Source of the DNA: a virus | Virus record (IMG/VR): IMGVR_UViG_3300025132_000176 | Coordinates: 1 to 31,395 of that record | DNA length: 31,395 nt | Strand: one strand, 5' to 3' | In this document: in pieces, positions 8,698 through 15,425 of the stretch | Layout: every line of letters starts with the position of its first letter | How positions within the stretch are numbered: position 1 is the stretch's first letter | Notes under the pieces: model-generated | Told to the model about the DNA's origin: nothing | The model's input: only the letters and a program-made list of their open reading frames with translations | Databases searched by the model: none | Translations under genes and position numbers: made by a program

Positions 8698-8985
8698 ATG
8701 GAAAATATAAAGTTTTCCAACTGTGAAGGTGTGGAATACGAAATTAAATGGAGAAAACCCCATCGTAGCTATAACGCTGATGGCCTCTGTTGCAACCCTT
8801 TAGTTAAAGATCCAAAAATTCTCATAGATCCAACTCTTAAGGAAAACAGGTCTTTGAGCGTCTTAATAGAAGAAGTAACTCACGCCTTCTTCTGGGATAT
8901 TGCAGAAAAAGACGTAAGAAAGTTTGCTCCTAGACTAGCTAAGATAATTAAAAAAGCTGGGTGGATTAAAGGGGAATCTGATTGA
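8698..8985 (+). CDS. Small metallopeptidase-like protein with altered HExxH
   Basis: 95 aa. The middle reads ILIDPTLKENRSLSVLIEEV then THAFFWDIAE, matching the pattern of a widespread phage/plasmid family in which IDP-LKG----L-VLIHE--HA--WD surrounds a zincin HExxH motif. Here the first histidine is replaced: the motif is EEVTH (about residues 58-62). One zinc ligand would be lost unless the glutamate serves, so it may be inactive or use another metal. The end ...AKIIKKAGW also fits the family. It converges with phoH, overlapping it tail to tail by 20 bp. Family assignment is from recalled pattern, not a search. Confidence 0.55.
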   Translation: MENIKFSNCEGVEYEIKWRKPHRSYNADGLCCNPLVKDPKILIDPTLKENRSLSVLIEEVTHAFFWDIAEKDVRKFAPRLAKIIKKAGWIKGESD

Positions 8986-9724
8986 CTTTCGTTACTATAA
9001 ACTTAGTAAGTTCTGATCTTACAATATCACTTTCGTCGAATTCAAAAGTATGAACGCCCATGGATTTACTCTCTTCGTCATCAAACCCCCCGTAAAGCTT
9101 CTCAAAACCTCCTCTGTTGCCATTTTTTAAGTCAGTCTGCATTGGGTCTGCCATAATAAAACAACGTGAGTATTTGCCTATCCTCGTGAGAACTGTGACT
9201 ATCTCTCGAAAAGAGCTGTTCTGAGCTTCGTCAAGAAGTATAGCTTTACTATTCCAGCTCATGCCTCTAGCGAAATTTACAGGGTGAATAGATACTCTTT
9301 TTTCTTTTTGCAGTTTTTTTACAGTTTCTTCACTTAATAATTCATCTAACTTATCCATGAACGGCAAGTTGTAGTAGTGAAGTTTTTCATCTGCATCTCC
9401 GGGAAGAAAACCTAAACGTGAATCCGAGCTTTCTACAGCAGAGCGCATGTAAATAACATCTGATACTTTAGAGTTATTCAATAATTGCAGCGCAGAATAA
9501 ACCGCAGTTAAAGTTTTAGAACTTCCTGCTGGTCCCTTGCATAATATTAATCTAGTATTCTTATCAAGAGATAGTCCTATAAATCGTTTTTGTTTTTCTG
9601 TCCAAGGGAGCTCATCTATATAAAAATTATCTTTTGGCTTAATAGGCTCTCTTTGATGAATTTTGACCTTACCGTCCGTTACCTCAAGAGACTCAAAGTC
9701 TCCCGTACGTTTAACTTTTGCCAT
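8966..9724 (-). CDS. phoH: PhoH-like ATPase
   Basis: 252 aa, the size of a stand-alone PhoH ATPase domain. Walker A is GPAGSSKT at residues 64-71, Walker B AILLDEAQN at 161-169 (D165, E166), and a further conserved element FIMADPMQTD lies near 190-200. PhoH proteins are P-loop NTPases of the SF1 helicase group, common in marine and T4-like phages; their in vivo role in infection is unsettled (RNA handling or phosphate stress have been proposed). The start has a GTGTAA element 16 nt upstream. Confidence 0.92.
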   Translation of the reverse strand: MAKVKRTGDFESLEVTDGKVKIHQREPIKPKDNFYIDELPWTEKQKRFIGLSLDKNTRLILCKGPAGSSKTLTAVYSALQLLNNSKVSDVIYMRSAVESSDSRLGFLPGDADEKLHYYNLPFMDKLDELLSEETVKKLQKEKRVSIHPVNFARGMSWNSKAILLDEAQNSSFREIVTVLTRIGKYSRCFIMADPMQTDLKNGNRGGFEKLYGGFDDEESKSMGVHTFEFDESDIVRSELTKFIVTKVNQIPL

Positions 9725-9734
9725 TGTCTATATT

Positions 9735-9740
9735 TTACAC
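9735..9740 (-). promoter_or_regulatory. GTGTAA promoter-like element (phoH)
   Basis: AAGTGTAAAATATAGAC before the phoH ATG. It faces the element at 9749-9754 with only 8 nt between the two hexamers, a compact divergent promoter pair. Confidence 0.6.
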
Positions 9741-9748
9741 TTAATTTG

Positions 9749-9754
9749 GTGTAA
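9749..9754 (+). promoter_or_regulatory. GTGTAA promoter-like element (MscS-like gene)
   Basis: GGTGTAATTACTATAAAAG, 20 nt before the ATG at 9769. Confidence 0.55.
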
Positions 9755-9768
9755 TTACTATAAAAGTT

Positions 9769-10263
9769 ATGAATGAGGTTACTAACATAGCGCCTTCAGA
9801 AATTGTTAACGTTATAGGAGGAGGGATTTCTAAAGAGCAAGCAGAAACATTCGCTCAGCAAATGGTGGGTGATTACGGCTGGCTACTTCTCGTTGCGATA
9901 GTAACAATTATGGCAAAAGACATGATTATGAATTTTGTTCAAGGTGTTCTCGTGTTTATGGGAAATGATTTTAATAACGATGACATTATTTATATTTCTG
10001 GACGGCAAGCGCGTATAGTTCGCGTCGGAATTCGTAATACGGTTTTTTACATGACAGATCGCAGAAGTAAGATGCTCGTACCCAATGAACAGCTAAAACA
10101 ACTTACAATTGAAAAGACTCTCCCGAAAAACGGTGGAGAGCCATATTTACCTAAAGCTGGGGATCCGGGATTTATAGGTTGGGAAGAAGTGCCTCTAGAG
10201 CGACAACCAATGCAAGTAGAAGTCGTTGAGAGAGAAAATAACAAAAGAACTACAAGGAAATAA
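9769..10263 (+). CDS. Minimal MscS-like membrane protein
   Basis: 164 aa. A hydrophobic stretch at about residues 35-65 ends in MNFVQGVLVFMG, which aligns with the pore helix of small-conductance mechanosensitive channels. It is followed directly by an MscS beta-domain pattern: NDFNNDDIIYISGRQARIVR, then VGIRNTVFYMTD and MLVPNEQLKQ (residues 67-111), matching F--GD-V-I-G--G-V--I-----T-----V-VPN--L. Cellular MscS has three membrane helices and about 290 aa; here helices 1-2 and most of the C-terminal vestibule are missing. It could assemble as a reduced channel or insert into host channels. It may affect turgor or lysis timing (inference). A LamG virion-type gene follows after 6 nt. Confidence 0.7.
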   Translation: MNEVTNIAPSEIVNVIGGGISKEQAETFAQQMVGDYGWLLLVAIVTIMAKDMIMNFVQGVLVFMGNDFNNDDIIYISGRQARIVRVGIRNTVFYMTDRRSKMLVPNEQLKQLTIEKTLPKNGGEPYLPKAGDPGFIGWEEVPLERQPMQVEVVERENNKRTTRK

Positions 10264-10269
10264 TTTAAA

Positions 10270-11931
10270 ATGAGTCAAGGAACTAATCCAACTTATAATG
10301 GCGAAGGGAAGACTACTCTTCTTAATATGATTCACTCGGCGCCAAACAAAGCCGAATTAACAGGATACAAACCTTACATTACAGGGGTCTTGACTTCTGG
10401 AAATGCGGCAGATGATTCTTTTTTAAGAAATCACTTAGGCAGAGTTTATTACAGCTCGTTGCATTACGCTGGATTAGATAATTTAATAACGGATGCAGTG
10501 GACTCATCTTTTAGAACTATATCTATGACTCCTACTGGGCTTTATGAGGGAACTCCTTCAGCAGGTAGCTCCGCTCATGCCCTAATTTCGCTCTTGCTTC
10601 ATTTTGACGGCTCAGATGAAGCGACTACAACTACTGATGACGGTCCAGACGAGCGCACTATAACTTTAGCCGGAGACGCCCAATTAGATACAGCGCAGAA
10701 AAAATTTGGTACCGCCAGCTTACTACTTGACGGAAATGGCGATCTTGCTTCAGCTGCGGATGATGGAGACTTTGATTTTGGAAGCGGAGACTTTACTGTC
10801 GAAGGATTCTTCAGAATTTCAAGTCTAGGAAACAATTCATTTTTCAGTCACTGGGAAAACGGAGATGCTGCCGGACAATCCTTCTACTTAGTCCATTTTA
10901 ATGGTAGTAATACTTTAAGGTTCGCTTACAGACTAACAACAGGTCTTGTTGAAGCGAGTTATACGTGGCAACCTTCTACAAATACTTTTTATCATATAGC
11001 CGTTGTGAGATATGGCACGACTCTAAAAGTTTATATTGATGGAGTAGCTGTAATAAGTGAGTCTGTGTCTACGACTTCTCTCATTGCTTCTGAGGATCCA
11101 TTCAGAATAGGCGCCTTTAACGATGCTACTACAGCAAGTCCAACTTTAGAGTGGGAGTTTGCTGGTCATGTTGATGAAGTTAGAGTCACTAAAGGCCAAG
11201 CTCGTTATATAGCTAACTTTGTTCCGACTACTTCAGCTTTTGAAGCTACTGACGCAACTGCTCAAACACAAGATCCATATTTTAGCAATGTGAGATTCCT
11301 TAGTAGTTTTGATGGAGACGACGGAGATACTACCACGTCAGGACTAGATGAAAGTAGTAGTGATCTTGACCTTACTTACAATAGTGGAGACGAGCTAAGC
11401 ACTACTCAAAAGAAATTCGGCACTACAAGCTTATATGTCGCCGATAACGTAATAATTTCCTCTAGCGATGGTTTCAATATGGGTACTGGAGAATTTACTA
11501 TTGAAGGATGGTACTACTTTACAAGCTTCAGTAATAGTTTTAGTATTTACGATCAATGGAATGGAAGTGCAACTGGGGCGGGTAATGTTCAAATGTGGAT
11601 GTCGCATTCAGCTGCCGGTAAAGTAAAGTGGTATTACGACGGCAGTTCTCTTCTGCAATCAAACACTACGATGTCTGCCGACGAGTGGATTCATATAGCT
11701 TTTGTTAGACAGAGTGGGACTTTAAAAATGTACTTTAATGGCGCACTTGATTCTAATACTCAAAGTTTCAGCGGACAATTTGGCAAGACTGGCACGGTAT
11801 ACCTTGGAGATCAACACGCAGGCGGCGGAGGAGCGCCACAGTATTTCTTAGACGAACTCAGAGTTACAAAAGGCACAGCTAGATACACAGCAGCTTTTGC
11901 TGCGCCTACTGCAGCTTTCCTTGGGAGCTAA
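10270..11931 (+). CDS. Double LamG (concanavalin-like) surface or fibre protein
   Basis: 553 aa. After an N-terminal segment of about 110 residues come two LamG-like jelly-roll repeats, about 110-320 and 340-550. Each starts LLLHFDGSDE or RFLSSFDGDD, continues KKFGTASLLLDG or KKFGTTSLYVAD, then GDFTVEGFFR or GEFTIEGWYY, Y/WIHIA-VR----LK-Y--G, and ends VDEVRVTKGQARY or LDELRVTKGTARY. Such domains bind carbohydrate, and in phages they decorate capsids or fibres. The two copies probably arose by duplication. It follows the MscS-like gene by 6 nt on the same transcript. Likely a glycan-binding adhesion protein. Confidence 0.8.
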   Translation: MSQGTNPTYNGEGKTTLLNMIHSAPNKAELTGYKPYITGVLTSGNAADDSFLRNHLGRVYYSSLHYAGLDNLITDAVDSSFRTISMTPTGLYEGTPSAGSSAHALISLLLHFDGSDEATTTTDDGPDERTITLAGDAQLDTAQKKFGTASLLLDGNGDLASAADDGDFDFGSGDFTVEGFFRISSLGNNSFFSHWENGDAAGQSFYLVHFNGSNTLRFAYRLTTGLVEASYTWQPSTNTFYHIAVVRYGTTLKVYIDGVAVISESVSTTSLIASEDPFRIGAFNDATTASPTLEWEFAGHVDEVRVTKGQARYIANFVPTTSAFEATDATAQTQDPYFSNVRFLSSFDGDDGDTTTSGLDESSSDLDLTYNSGDELSTTQKKFGTTSLYVADNVIISSSDGFNMGTGEFTIEGWYYFTSFSNSFSIYDQWNGSATGAGNVQMWMSHSAAGKVKWYYDGSSLLQSNTTMSADEWIHIAFVRQSGTLKMYFNGALDSNTQSFSGQFGKTGTVYLGDQHAGGGGAPQYFLDELRVTKGTARYTAAFAAPTAAFLGS

Positions 11932-12278
11932 TTTGACTTAGACCATTCTTTAGGAATAGTATAGTCAGGGGTATTTTCTTTTACAAGAGCCTCACGCCAT
12001 TCTGCTTTGGAGTGCTCGGAAAGTAGAATATGATTACCCGTATTTGTGTCTTTCGATGGAGTCCACCTTTTCGCTAGTTGATACATTTGAGCTTCCTCAT
12101 AACCGAGCATATATGTTAAGCTGGCGAACTTTTTCAATAGAGTTTTTTTAGGAGGCGGGTTTATACCTCTTTCTATTTTGCGCCACATAGTTTTTCCCAC
12201 TCCCATTATTTTAGCAAACTTATCAAGATTTTTAAAATACTTGACTCTATACTCTTTTACATACTCGTTGAACTTCAT
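11928..12278 (-). CDS. XRE-type helix-turn-helix protein
   Basis: 116 aa. Residues 1-50 carry a Cro/CI-like HTH: VKEYRVKYFKNLDKFAKIMG, VGKTMWRKIERGINPPPKKT, with the typical second helix MGVGKTMWRKIERG. The C-terminal half is unrecognised. It is the last gene of the cyclase-ankyrin operon, ATG overlapping the previous stop (ATGA), and its 3' end overlaps the LamG gene end by 4 bp. It could regulate its own operon. Confidence 0.7.
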   Translation of the reverse strand: MKFNEYVKEYRVKYFKNLDKFAKIMGVGKTMWRKIERGINPPPKKTLLKKFASLTYMLGYEEAQMYQLAKRWTPSKDTNTGNHILLSEHSKAEWREALVKENTPDYTIPKEWSKSN

Positions 12279-12493
12279 TTTTTTCTATTCTTCCATCTAT
12301 CCTTGCAAGCAGTAATTTCTGGTCCCCAACTTTTTCTATCAAAATCTAAACTTTCTCTTTTCGCGGCTATAAACCAAGCCATCTTTCCCCCATCTGGAGT
12401 ATCCCAAACACCGGGGTATTCGTTTTTAGTATAACCTCTTTTTAGAAGTTCTTCACTTACTTGGCCTCTTGTCATTAATTTTGATTCGTTCAT
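12275..12493 (-). CDS. Small unknown protein
   Basis: About 72 aa from the ATG at 12493 (MNESKLMTRGQ); a second possible start is ATG at 12475. Charged, with Trp/Asp/Gly-rich segments (EYPGVWDTPDGGKMAWFIAA). It overlaps the end of the lipoprotein gene and is coupled to the XRE gene through ATGA. No family recognised. Confidence 0.5.
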   Translation of the reverse strand: MNESKLMTRGQVSEELLKRGYTKNEYPGVWDTPDGGKMAWFIAAKRESLDFDRKSWGPEITACKDRWKNRKK

Positions 12494-12719
12494 GTTGTCT
12501 AGTTGTATAAATATGATGAAGCTCGTCATAAGCTTCGCTATAGTTCCATCGCGGACATTTAAAAGACATCGTTCTGTGCTTGGGATAGTCTTCCTGCCAT
12601 GCCCAAGTGCCGCTGCAGCCAGCGGAAAGAAAAAGAAGAATAAAGCATAAAATCAATCCGCCGATAGGAATACGCAAAGTCCACCTTTCTAAAAATTTTA
12701 TTTCTTTATCAATATCCAT
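12453..12719 (-). CDS. Small lipoprotein
   Basis: 88 aa. A hydrophobic segment (about residues 19-33) ends in a lipobox LSAGC, so the mature protein would begin with a lipidated cysteine and be anchored outside the inner membrane. The n-region is unusually long (about 18 residues, with charges). The mature part is about 55 aa, rich in Trp, Tyr, His. It follows a 28-aa membrane peptide by 2 nt. An inner-membrane peptide next to a small lipoprotein recalls two-component spanins, but the usual coiled coil and Pro-rich features are absent, so this is only a possibility. Confidence 0.55.
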   Translation of the reverse strand: MDIDKEIKFLERWTLRIPIGGLILCFILLFLSAGCSGTWAWQEDYPKHRTMSFKCPRWNYSEAYDELHHIYTTRQHERIKINDKRPSK

Positions 12720-12721
12720 AT

Positions 12722-12808
12722 TTAGAATAACAATGTTGCTATGTAGTATATCGAAAACGCTAATAACATAGCTATAATTCCTTTTACAATGTCCGTCAAT
12801 AATTTCAT
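12722..12808 (-). CDS. 28-aa membrane peptide
   Basis: Begins MKLLTDIVKG and continues as one transmembrane helix (IIAMLLAFSIYYIATLLF). ATG overlaps the upstream stop (ATGA), and the next gene starts 2 nt after its stop. Coupling and the clean amphipathic-then-hydrophobic layout support a real gene. Function unknown. Confidence 0.55.
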   Translation of the reverse strand: MKLLTDIVKGIIAMLLAFSIYYIATLLF

Positions 12809-13020
12809 CGTTTTATTTTTTTTGCAATCCATCTTACAAAAGATATGAAGCCATGATAAACAAAACCTATACAATACATAAAATATAATAAGATAGCTTC
12901 GGGGTTAAAAAAATTACTCTTTATTTTGTTATTATTACTTATCATTTTATTTATAGCTTTTAATGTTTCTTTATCGGCGCTCCATCTCTCGTCTTTCCAA
13001 CTAATGCAGTATATTTTCAT
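12805..13020 (-). CDS. Small membrane protein
   Basis: 71 aa from the ATG at 13020, which overlaps the ferredoxin stop (ATGA). It begins MKIYCISWKDERWS; a hydrophobic helix lies at about 45-64 (ILLYFMYCIGFVYHGFISFV) and the end is basic (RWIAKKIKR). Probably a single-span inner-membrane protein with a cytosolic C-terminal patch. A membrane partner in a cyclase operon could be an effector, but nothing in its sequence shows a nucleotide-binding domain. Confidence 0.5.
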   Translation of the reverse strand: MKIYCISWKDERWSADKETLKAINKMISNNNKIKSNFFNPEAILLYFMYCIGFVYHGFISFVRWIAKKIKR

Positions 13021-13247
13021 CCGAAATCCCCAATAGCTTCTACTGGGCAATCATTTAAAGCCTCTCTACACAAAGCTTCTTCATCCTCACCTTCAGGTTG
13101 TTTGAAAACGTAAGAATGGCCTTCTTCATCATTTCTTCCAAAACAAGTTGGGGCGACCTCTCTACAGAGATCACAATCAATACATTCTTCGTCAACAAAG
13201 TAACGACCCTCTACATTATCTTTATATCTATATTCTATGTCAGCCAT
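13017..13247 (-). CDS. Single-cluster 4Fe-4S ferredoxin
   Basis: 76 aa. Ligands C22, C25 and C28 lie in ECIDCDLCREVAP, and the fourth in NDCPVEAI (C67, followed by Pro). This is the single [4Fe-4S] bacterial ferredoxin pattern; C60 is extra, in the place often used for a structural disulphide, and C35 is another spare. Strongly acidic, as expected for an electron carrier. In a phage this would be an auxiliary metabolic gene feeding electrons to a reductase; no partner enzyme is visible here. It overlaps the upstream Cys-protein gene by 8 nt. Confidence 0.8.
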   Translation of the reverse strand: MADIEYRYKDNVEGRYFVDEECIDCDLCREVAPTCFGRNDEEGHSYVFKQPEGEDEEALCREALNDCPVEAIGDFG

Positions 13248-13437
13248 TTACAAGTTCCTCCAAAGCAACTTTCATATCTTCTAGAATCATAGCTTCAGCC
13301 ATCTCTTTAGAATCAACTAGTTGTACTTTTCTAAAACAATCCACACAAGTAGCTAAATGCGATTCTCCGCAGTTAGGCAAATTTTCGAAAAATGAAGGGC
13401 AGTCTTCTTCTGCGCAATTTAGTATTTTACTTTTCAT
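13240..13437 (-). CDS. Small Cys-rich (zinc-type) protein
   Basis: 65 aa from the ATG at 13437; the longer open frame would overrun the cyclase. Cysteines at 8, 13, 23, 31 and 34 (CAEEDC, NCGES, CVDCFRKV) suggest a zinc site, followed by an acidic helix (SKEMAEAMILEDMKVALEEL). It starts inside the cyclase 3' end (overlap 11 nt), between cyclase and ferredoxin. Function unknown. Confidence 0.6.
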   Translation of the reverse strand: MKSKILNCAEEDCPSFFENLPNCGESHLATCVDCFRKVQLVDSKEMAEAMILEDMKVALEELVNG

Positions 13438-14056
13438 ACTCCGCTTTCTTTGTACCTCTCCAATCAGGAAACTCGGTTCTACCAAAATTAGACCCATAGG
13501 CAGTCCACATATGAACCGTTGAGCCATGTTTTACTATAACTGGACCCCAGTCGTCAAACTTTAATCCCGGAATATCCATTTGATTAACATATTGATGTAC
13601 TCCGTTTGATATTAGTATGTGATCATTGTCTCCAGCATCCATGCATCGTTGAGCCATATTTATACCAGAGCCAGAAACATTTGGATTGTCATTGATATCT
13701 TTAACAGGGACAACCGGGCCAGAGTATACTCCGTTGCGTAATCCTATCTGCGGATGCTTGTAGGTCTTTTTTCCTACGTCCACCGCGCACTTAAACGCAG
13801 CGTGGACAGAATTGAAGAATACGAGGGCCATACCGTCTCCTGTAGGCAATATTATTAGCTTGCCCTGTCTGTTTGCCTGTTGAAACCCTTCAGTGCCTTT
13901 AACGTAAGATATGAGCTCATCTGTGACTCTTTTCTGTTCTGCTGTACTCTTATTTGAGTACCCGACAATATCCATGAAATATGTATGGGCCTCGCAGGGG
14001 CTATCATAAGCCAAAGACTCGCCTTTTAGTTTGAAGGGGTCTTCTCCCACTTCCAC
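13427..14056 (-). CDS. Class III nucleotidyl cyclase
   Basis: 209 aa, a single cyclase homology domain. Metal-binding aspartates D29 (YFMDIVGYS) and D74 (LPTGDGMALVF), and the transition-state pair N133/R137 (GSGINMAQR), are all present, with IGLRNGVYSGPV (about 104-115) between them. It should form an active homodimer. The base-selecting positions are neither the Lys/Asp-Thr of adenylyl cyclases nor the Glu/Cys of guanylyl cyclases (Leu70 sits where Lys is usual), so the product cannot be read off; a cyclic pyrimidine as in Pycsar is possible. The start is GTG at 14056, 31 nt inside the ankyrin gene, with a later GTG at 14050 as an alternative. No membrane or receptor domain is attached, so control may come from the ankyrin partner. 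Confidence 0.82.
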   Translation of the reverse strand: MEVGEDPFKLKGESLAYDSPCEAHTYFMDIVGYSNKSTAEQKRVTDELISYVKGTEGFQQANRQGKLIILPTGDGMALVFFNSVHAAFKCAVDVGKKTYKHPQIGLRNGVYSGPVVPVKDINDNPNVSGSGINMAQRCMDAGDNDHILISNGVHQYVNQMDIPGLKFDDWGPVIVKHGSTVHMWTAYGSNFGRTEFPDWRGTKKAEYEK

Positions 14057-14973
14057 TTGATGACTCGTTGCCTTTTCTTCTTTTCTTCCTCTTCTTGTAT
14101 TTTTTTTCTAACTTCGGCGGCCTGATCCTCTTTTTGCTTCATCTGCGCGGCTGCCGCTTCTAGTCTCTTTATTTTATCAGACTTAGACTCAAATAACTTA
14201 CCCAGTAATCCTTCTGGCTTTTTAGGGGCGTCTTCATATTCTAAGCCTTTAAATTCTGGTTCGCTATTCCCGCCAACTTGAACTTGGTCTACAGATTTCT
14301 TATATTTTTTTTGTCCTCTGGAGCCATGCTTCGTCGCGCCTTTTGAAACTAGATATTTTAGTATCTCTTCGTTCTCATTATCGTTAGCTATCTCCCAAGG
14401 GTTAAGTTGGTCTAGCTCTGGTTCAAATGTTGAACCGTTTACATTAGCTTTATTATCGACAAGTAATTTAAGTATTTCCATATTACCTATTTCTACTGCG
14501 TAATGTATAGCCATCCAGCCTCTTATGTCTCTAGCGTTTATTTTTACTCCGTCGTCTTCCAATAAACATTCTATTTCATCAATATCTTGTATTTGTACAG
14601 CTTGATGTAGATTTAGATCCTCTCCATAAAATCTCCCTCCTTTAGCTATCAAATTATTTATAATTTTAGTACGGAAAGGTCCTTCAGCCACGTCCATCGG
14701 ATATACTATGGGAGCCTTGTTTTCTTTGTTATCTTCTAAAGCCAGATTCCAATCATTCTGTTTTTGACCTTCGGGTGGGTTGCTTTTTATATTTGGACTA
14801 ATTCCAGCGTCTAGTATAACTTGTACTATTTTCGCCTTGCTGTAATGAGAGGCGTAGTGAAGCGGACTCCAACCTTTCTCTTTGTCTAGAGCGAGGAGCA
14901 GTTTTTTATTCGCTAGAGCTTTTTTTATACCTTTTAAGTTCCCAGCGCACGCAAAAGTATGTAGTTCTCCCAT
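14026..14973 (-). CDS. Ankyrin-repeat protein with basic/coiled-coil tail
   Basis: 315 aa. About five to six ankyrin repeats occupy residues 1-225 (e.g. GWSPLHYASHYSKAKIVQVI, RGWMAIHYAVEIGNMEILKL, NPWEIANDNENEEILKYLVS). A basic linker follows (GSRGQKKYKKS), then a charged coiled coil rich in Lys/Glu (about 255-305) ending KWKWEKTPSN. Ankyrin repeats bind proteins. The gene overlaps the cyclase by 31 nt, so the two products are probably made together and may form a complex, the ankyrin part acting as sensor or inhibitor (inference). It is preceded by a GTGTAA element 14 nt before the ATG. Confidence 0.85.
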   Translation of the reverse strand: MGELHTFACAGNLKGIKKALANKKLLLALDKEKGWSPLHYASHYSKAKIVQVILDAGISPNIKSNPPEGQKQNDWNLALEDNKENKAPIVYPMDVAEGPFRTKIINNLIAKGGRFYGEDLNLHQAVQIQDIDEIECLLEDDGVKINARDIRGWMAIHYAVEIGNMEILKLLVDNKANVNGSTFEPELDQLNPWEIANDNENEEILKYLVSKGATKHGSRGQKKYKKSVDQVQVGGNSEPEFKGLEYEDAPKKPEGLLGKLFESKSDKIKRLEAAAAQMKQKEDQAAEVRKKIQEEEEKKKRQRVIKWKWEKTPSN

Positions 14974-14981
14974 ATTATTAA

Positions 14982-14987
14982 TTACAC
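14982..14987 (-). promoter_or_regulatory. GTGTAA promoter-like element (ankyrin-cyclase operon)
   Basis: TGTGTAATTAATAATATG, 14 nt to the start. It overlaps the last codons of the 22-aa peptide gene's spacer, so the operon has two such elements in tandem. Confidence 0.6.
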
Positions 14988-14988
14988 A

Positions 14989-15057
14989 TTACCAAAACCA
15001 AACCATATAGACGTCCTCACAATCTTCTGGTATAATATCGTAATTCTTACGTTTCAT
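14989..15057 (-). CDS. 22-aa leader peptide
   Basis: A 22-codon frame beginning MKRKNYDIIPED and ending MVWFW, 15 nt upstream of the ankyrin start. It has its own GTGTAA element at the standard 14-nt distance, the main reason to believe it is expressed. The aromatic C-terminal end is striking; it may be a leader or a small toxin-like peptide. Unrecognised. Confidence 0.45.
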   Translation of the reverse strand: MKRKNYDIIPEDCEDVYMVWFW

Positions 15058-15065
15058 ACTATTAT

Positions 15066-15071
15066 TTACAC
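15066..15071 (-). promoter_or_regulatory. GTGTAA promoter-like element (22-aa peptide)
   Basis: TGTGTAAATAATAGTATG, 14 nt to the ATG; divergent from the element at 15108-15113. Confidence 0.5.
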
Positions 15072-15107
15072 ATTGCTAGACTTAGCAAACCTCCGTTGTT
15101 TAAATTA

Positions 15108-15113
15108 GTGTAA
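15108..15113 (+). promoter_or_regulatory. GTGTAA promoter-like element
   Basis: AGTGTAATATATACTGTATG, 16 nt before the ATG of the small lipoprotein at 15124. Confidence 0.55.
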
Positions 15114-15123
15114 TATATACTGT

Positions 15124-15360
15124 ATGAAAAAGTACGCTTTGATGGCCGCATTAGCTTTGACTGTCGCCTGCAAAGACAATGAAGCTACCCCAGAAACTCC
15201 GGTAACTACTAACGTAGTTGAGAAGTCTTTCGGACAGGAGCTTAAAGAGAAAGTCGTGAAACAGGCAGTAGACACCGCCGTAGACGAAGTGGTGGATAAG
15301 GCAGCAGAAAAAGCTAAAGATAAAGCCAAAGATAAAATACTGGAATCTTTGATTCCGTAA
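15124..15360 (+). CDS. Small lipoprotein with Lys/Ala helical tail
   Basis: 78 aa. MKKYALMAALALTVACKDN is a signal peptide with a lipobox-like end (TVAC, Cys16). The mature part is one amphipathic, Lys/Asp/Glu/Ala-rich helix (VDEVVDKAAEKAKDKAKDK). Likely tethered to the outer face of a membrane, perhaps a spanin-like or superinfection-exclusion lipoprotein, as some phages encode. Own promoter element upstream and intrinsic terminator 22 nt downstream, so monocistronic. Confidence 0.65.
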   Translation: MKKYALMAALALTVACKDNEATPETPVTTNVVEKSFGQELKEKVVKQAVDTAVDEVVDKAAEKAKDKAKDKILESLIP

Positions 15361-15381
15361 CGATAAGTTTAAATACATTTA

Positions 15382-15409
15382 AGCCCCGTCAAAACGGCGG
15401 GGCTTTTTG
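15382..15409 (+). terminator. Intrinsic terminator
   Basis: Stem AGCCCCG / CGGGGCT (15382-88 with 15398-404) followed by TTTTT. The next GTGTAA element starts right after the T run. Confidence 0.85.
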
Positions 15410-15415
15410 GTGTAA
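15410..15415 (+). promoter_or_regulatory. GTGTAA promoter-like element abutting a terminator
   Basis: TTTTTGGTGTAATTATTG, 16 nt before the GTG start at 15426. Confidence 0.55.
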
Positions 15416-15425
15416 TTATTGAAAA

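Noticed and set aside
8631-8720. Upstream extension of the zinc-ribbon gene
   Set aside because: It would pass through the GTGTAA element and overlap the divergent gene; the ATG at 8630 fits the promoter spacing.
12453-12808. Two-component spanin (28-aa membrane peptide plus lipoprotein)
   Set aside because: The order fits loosely, but the peptide has no periplasmic coiled coil and the lipoprotein lacks usual Rz1 features, so it was kept only as a possibility.
13438-13527. Upstream extension of the 65-aa Cys protein
   Set aside because: It overlaps the conserved cyclase frame; the ATG at 13437 gives normal coupling.
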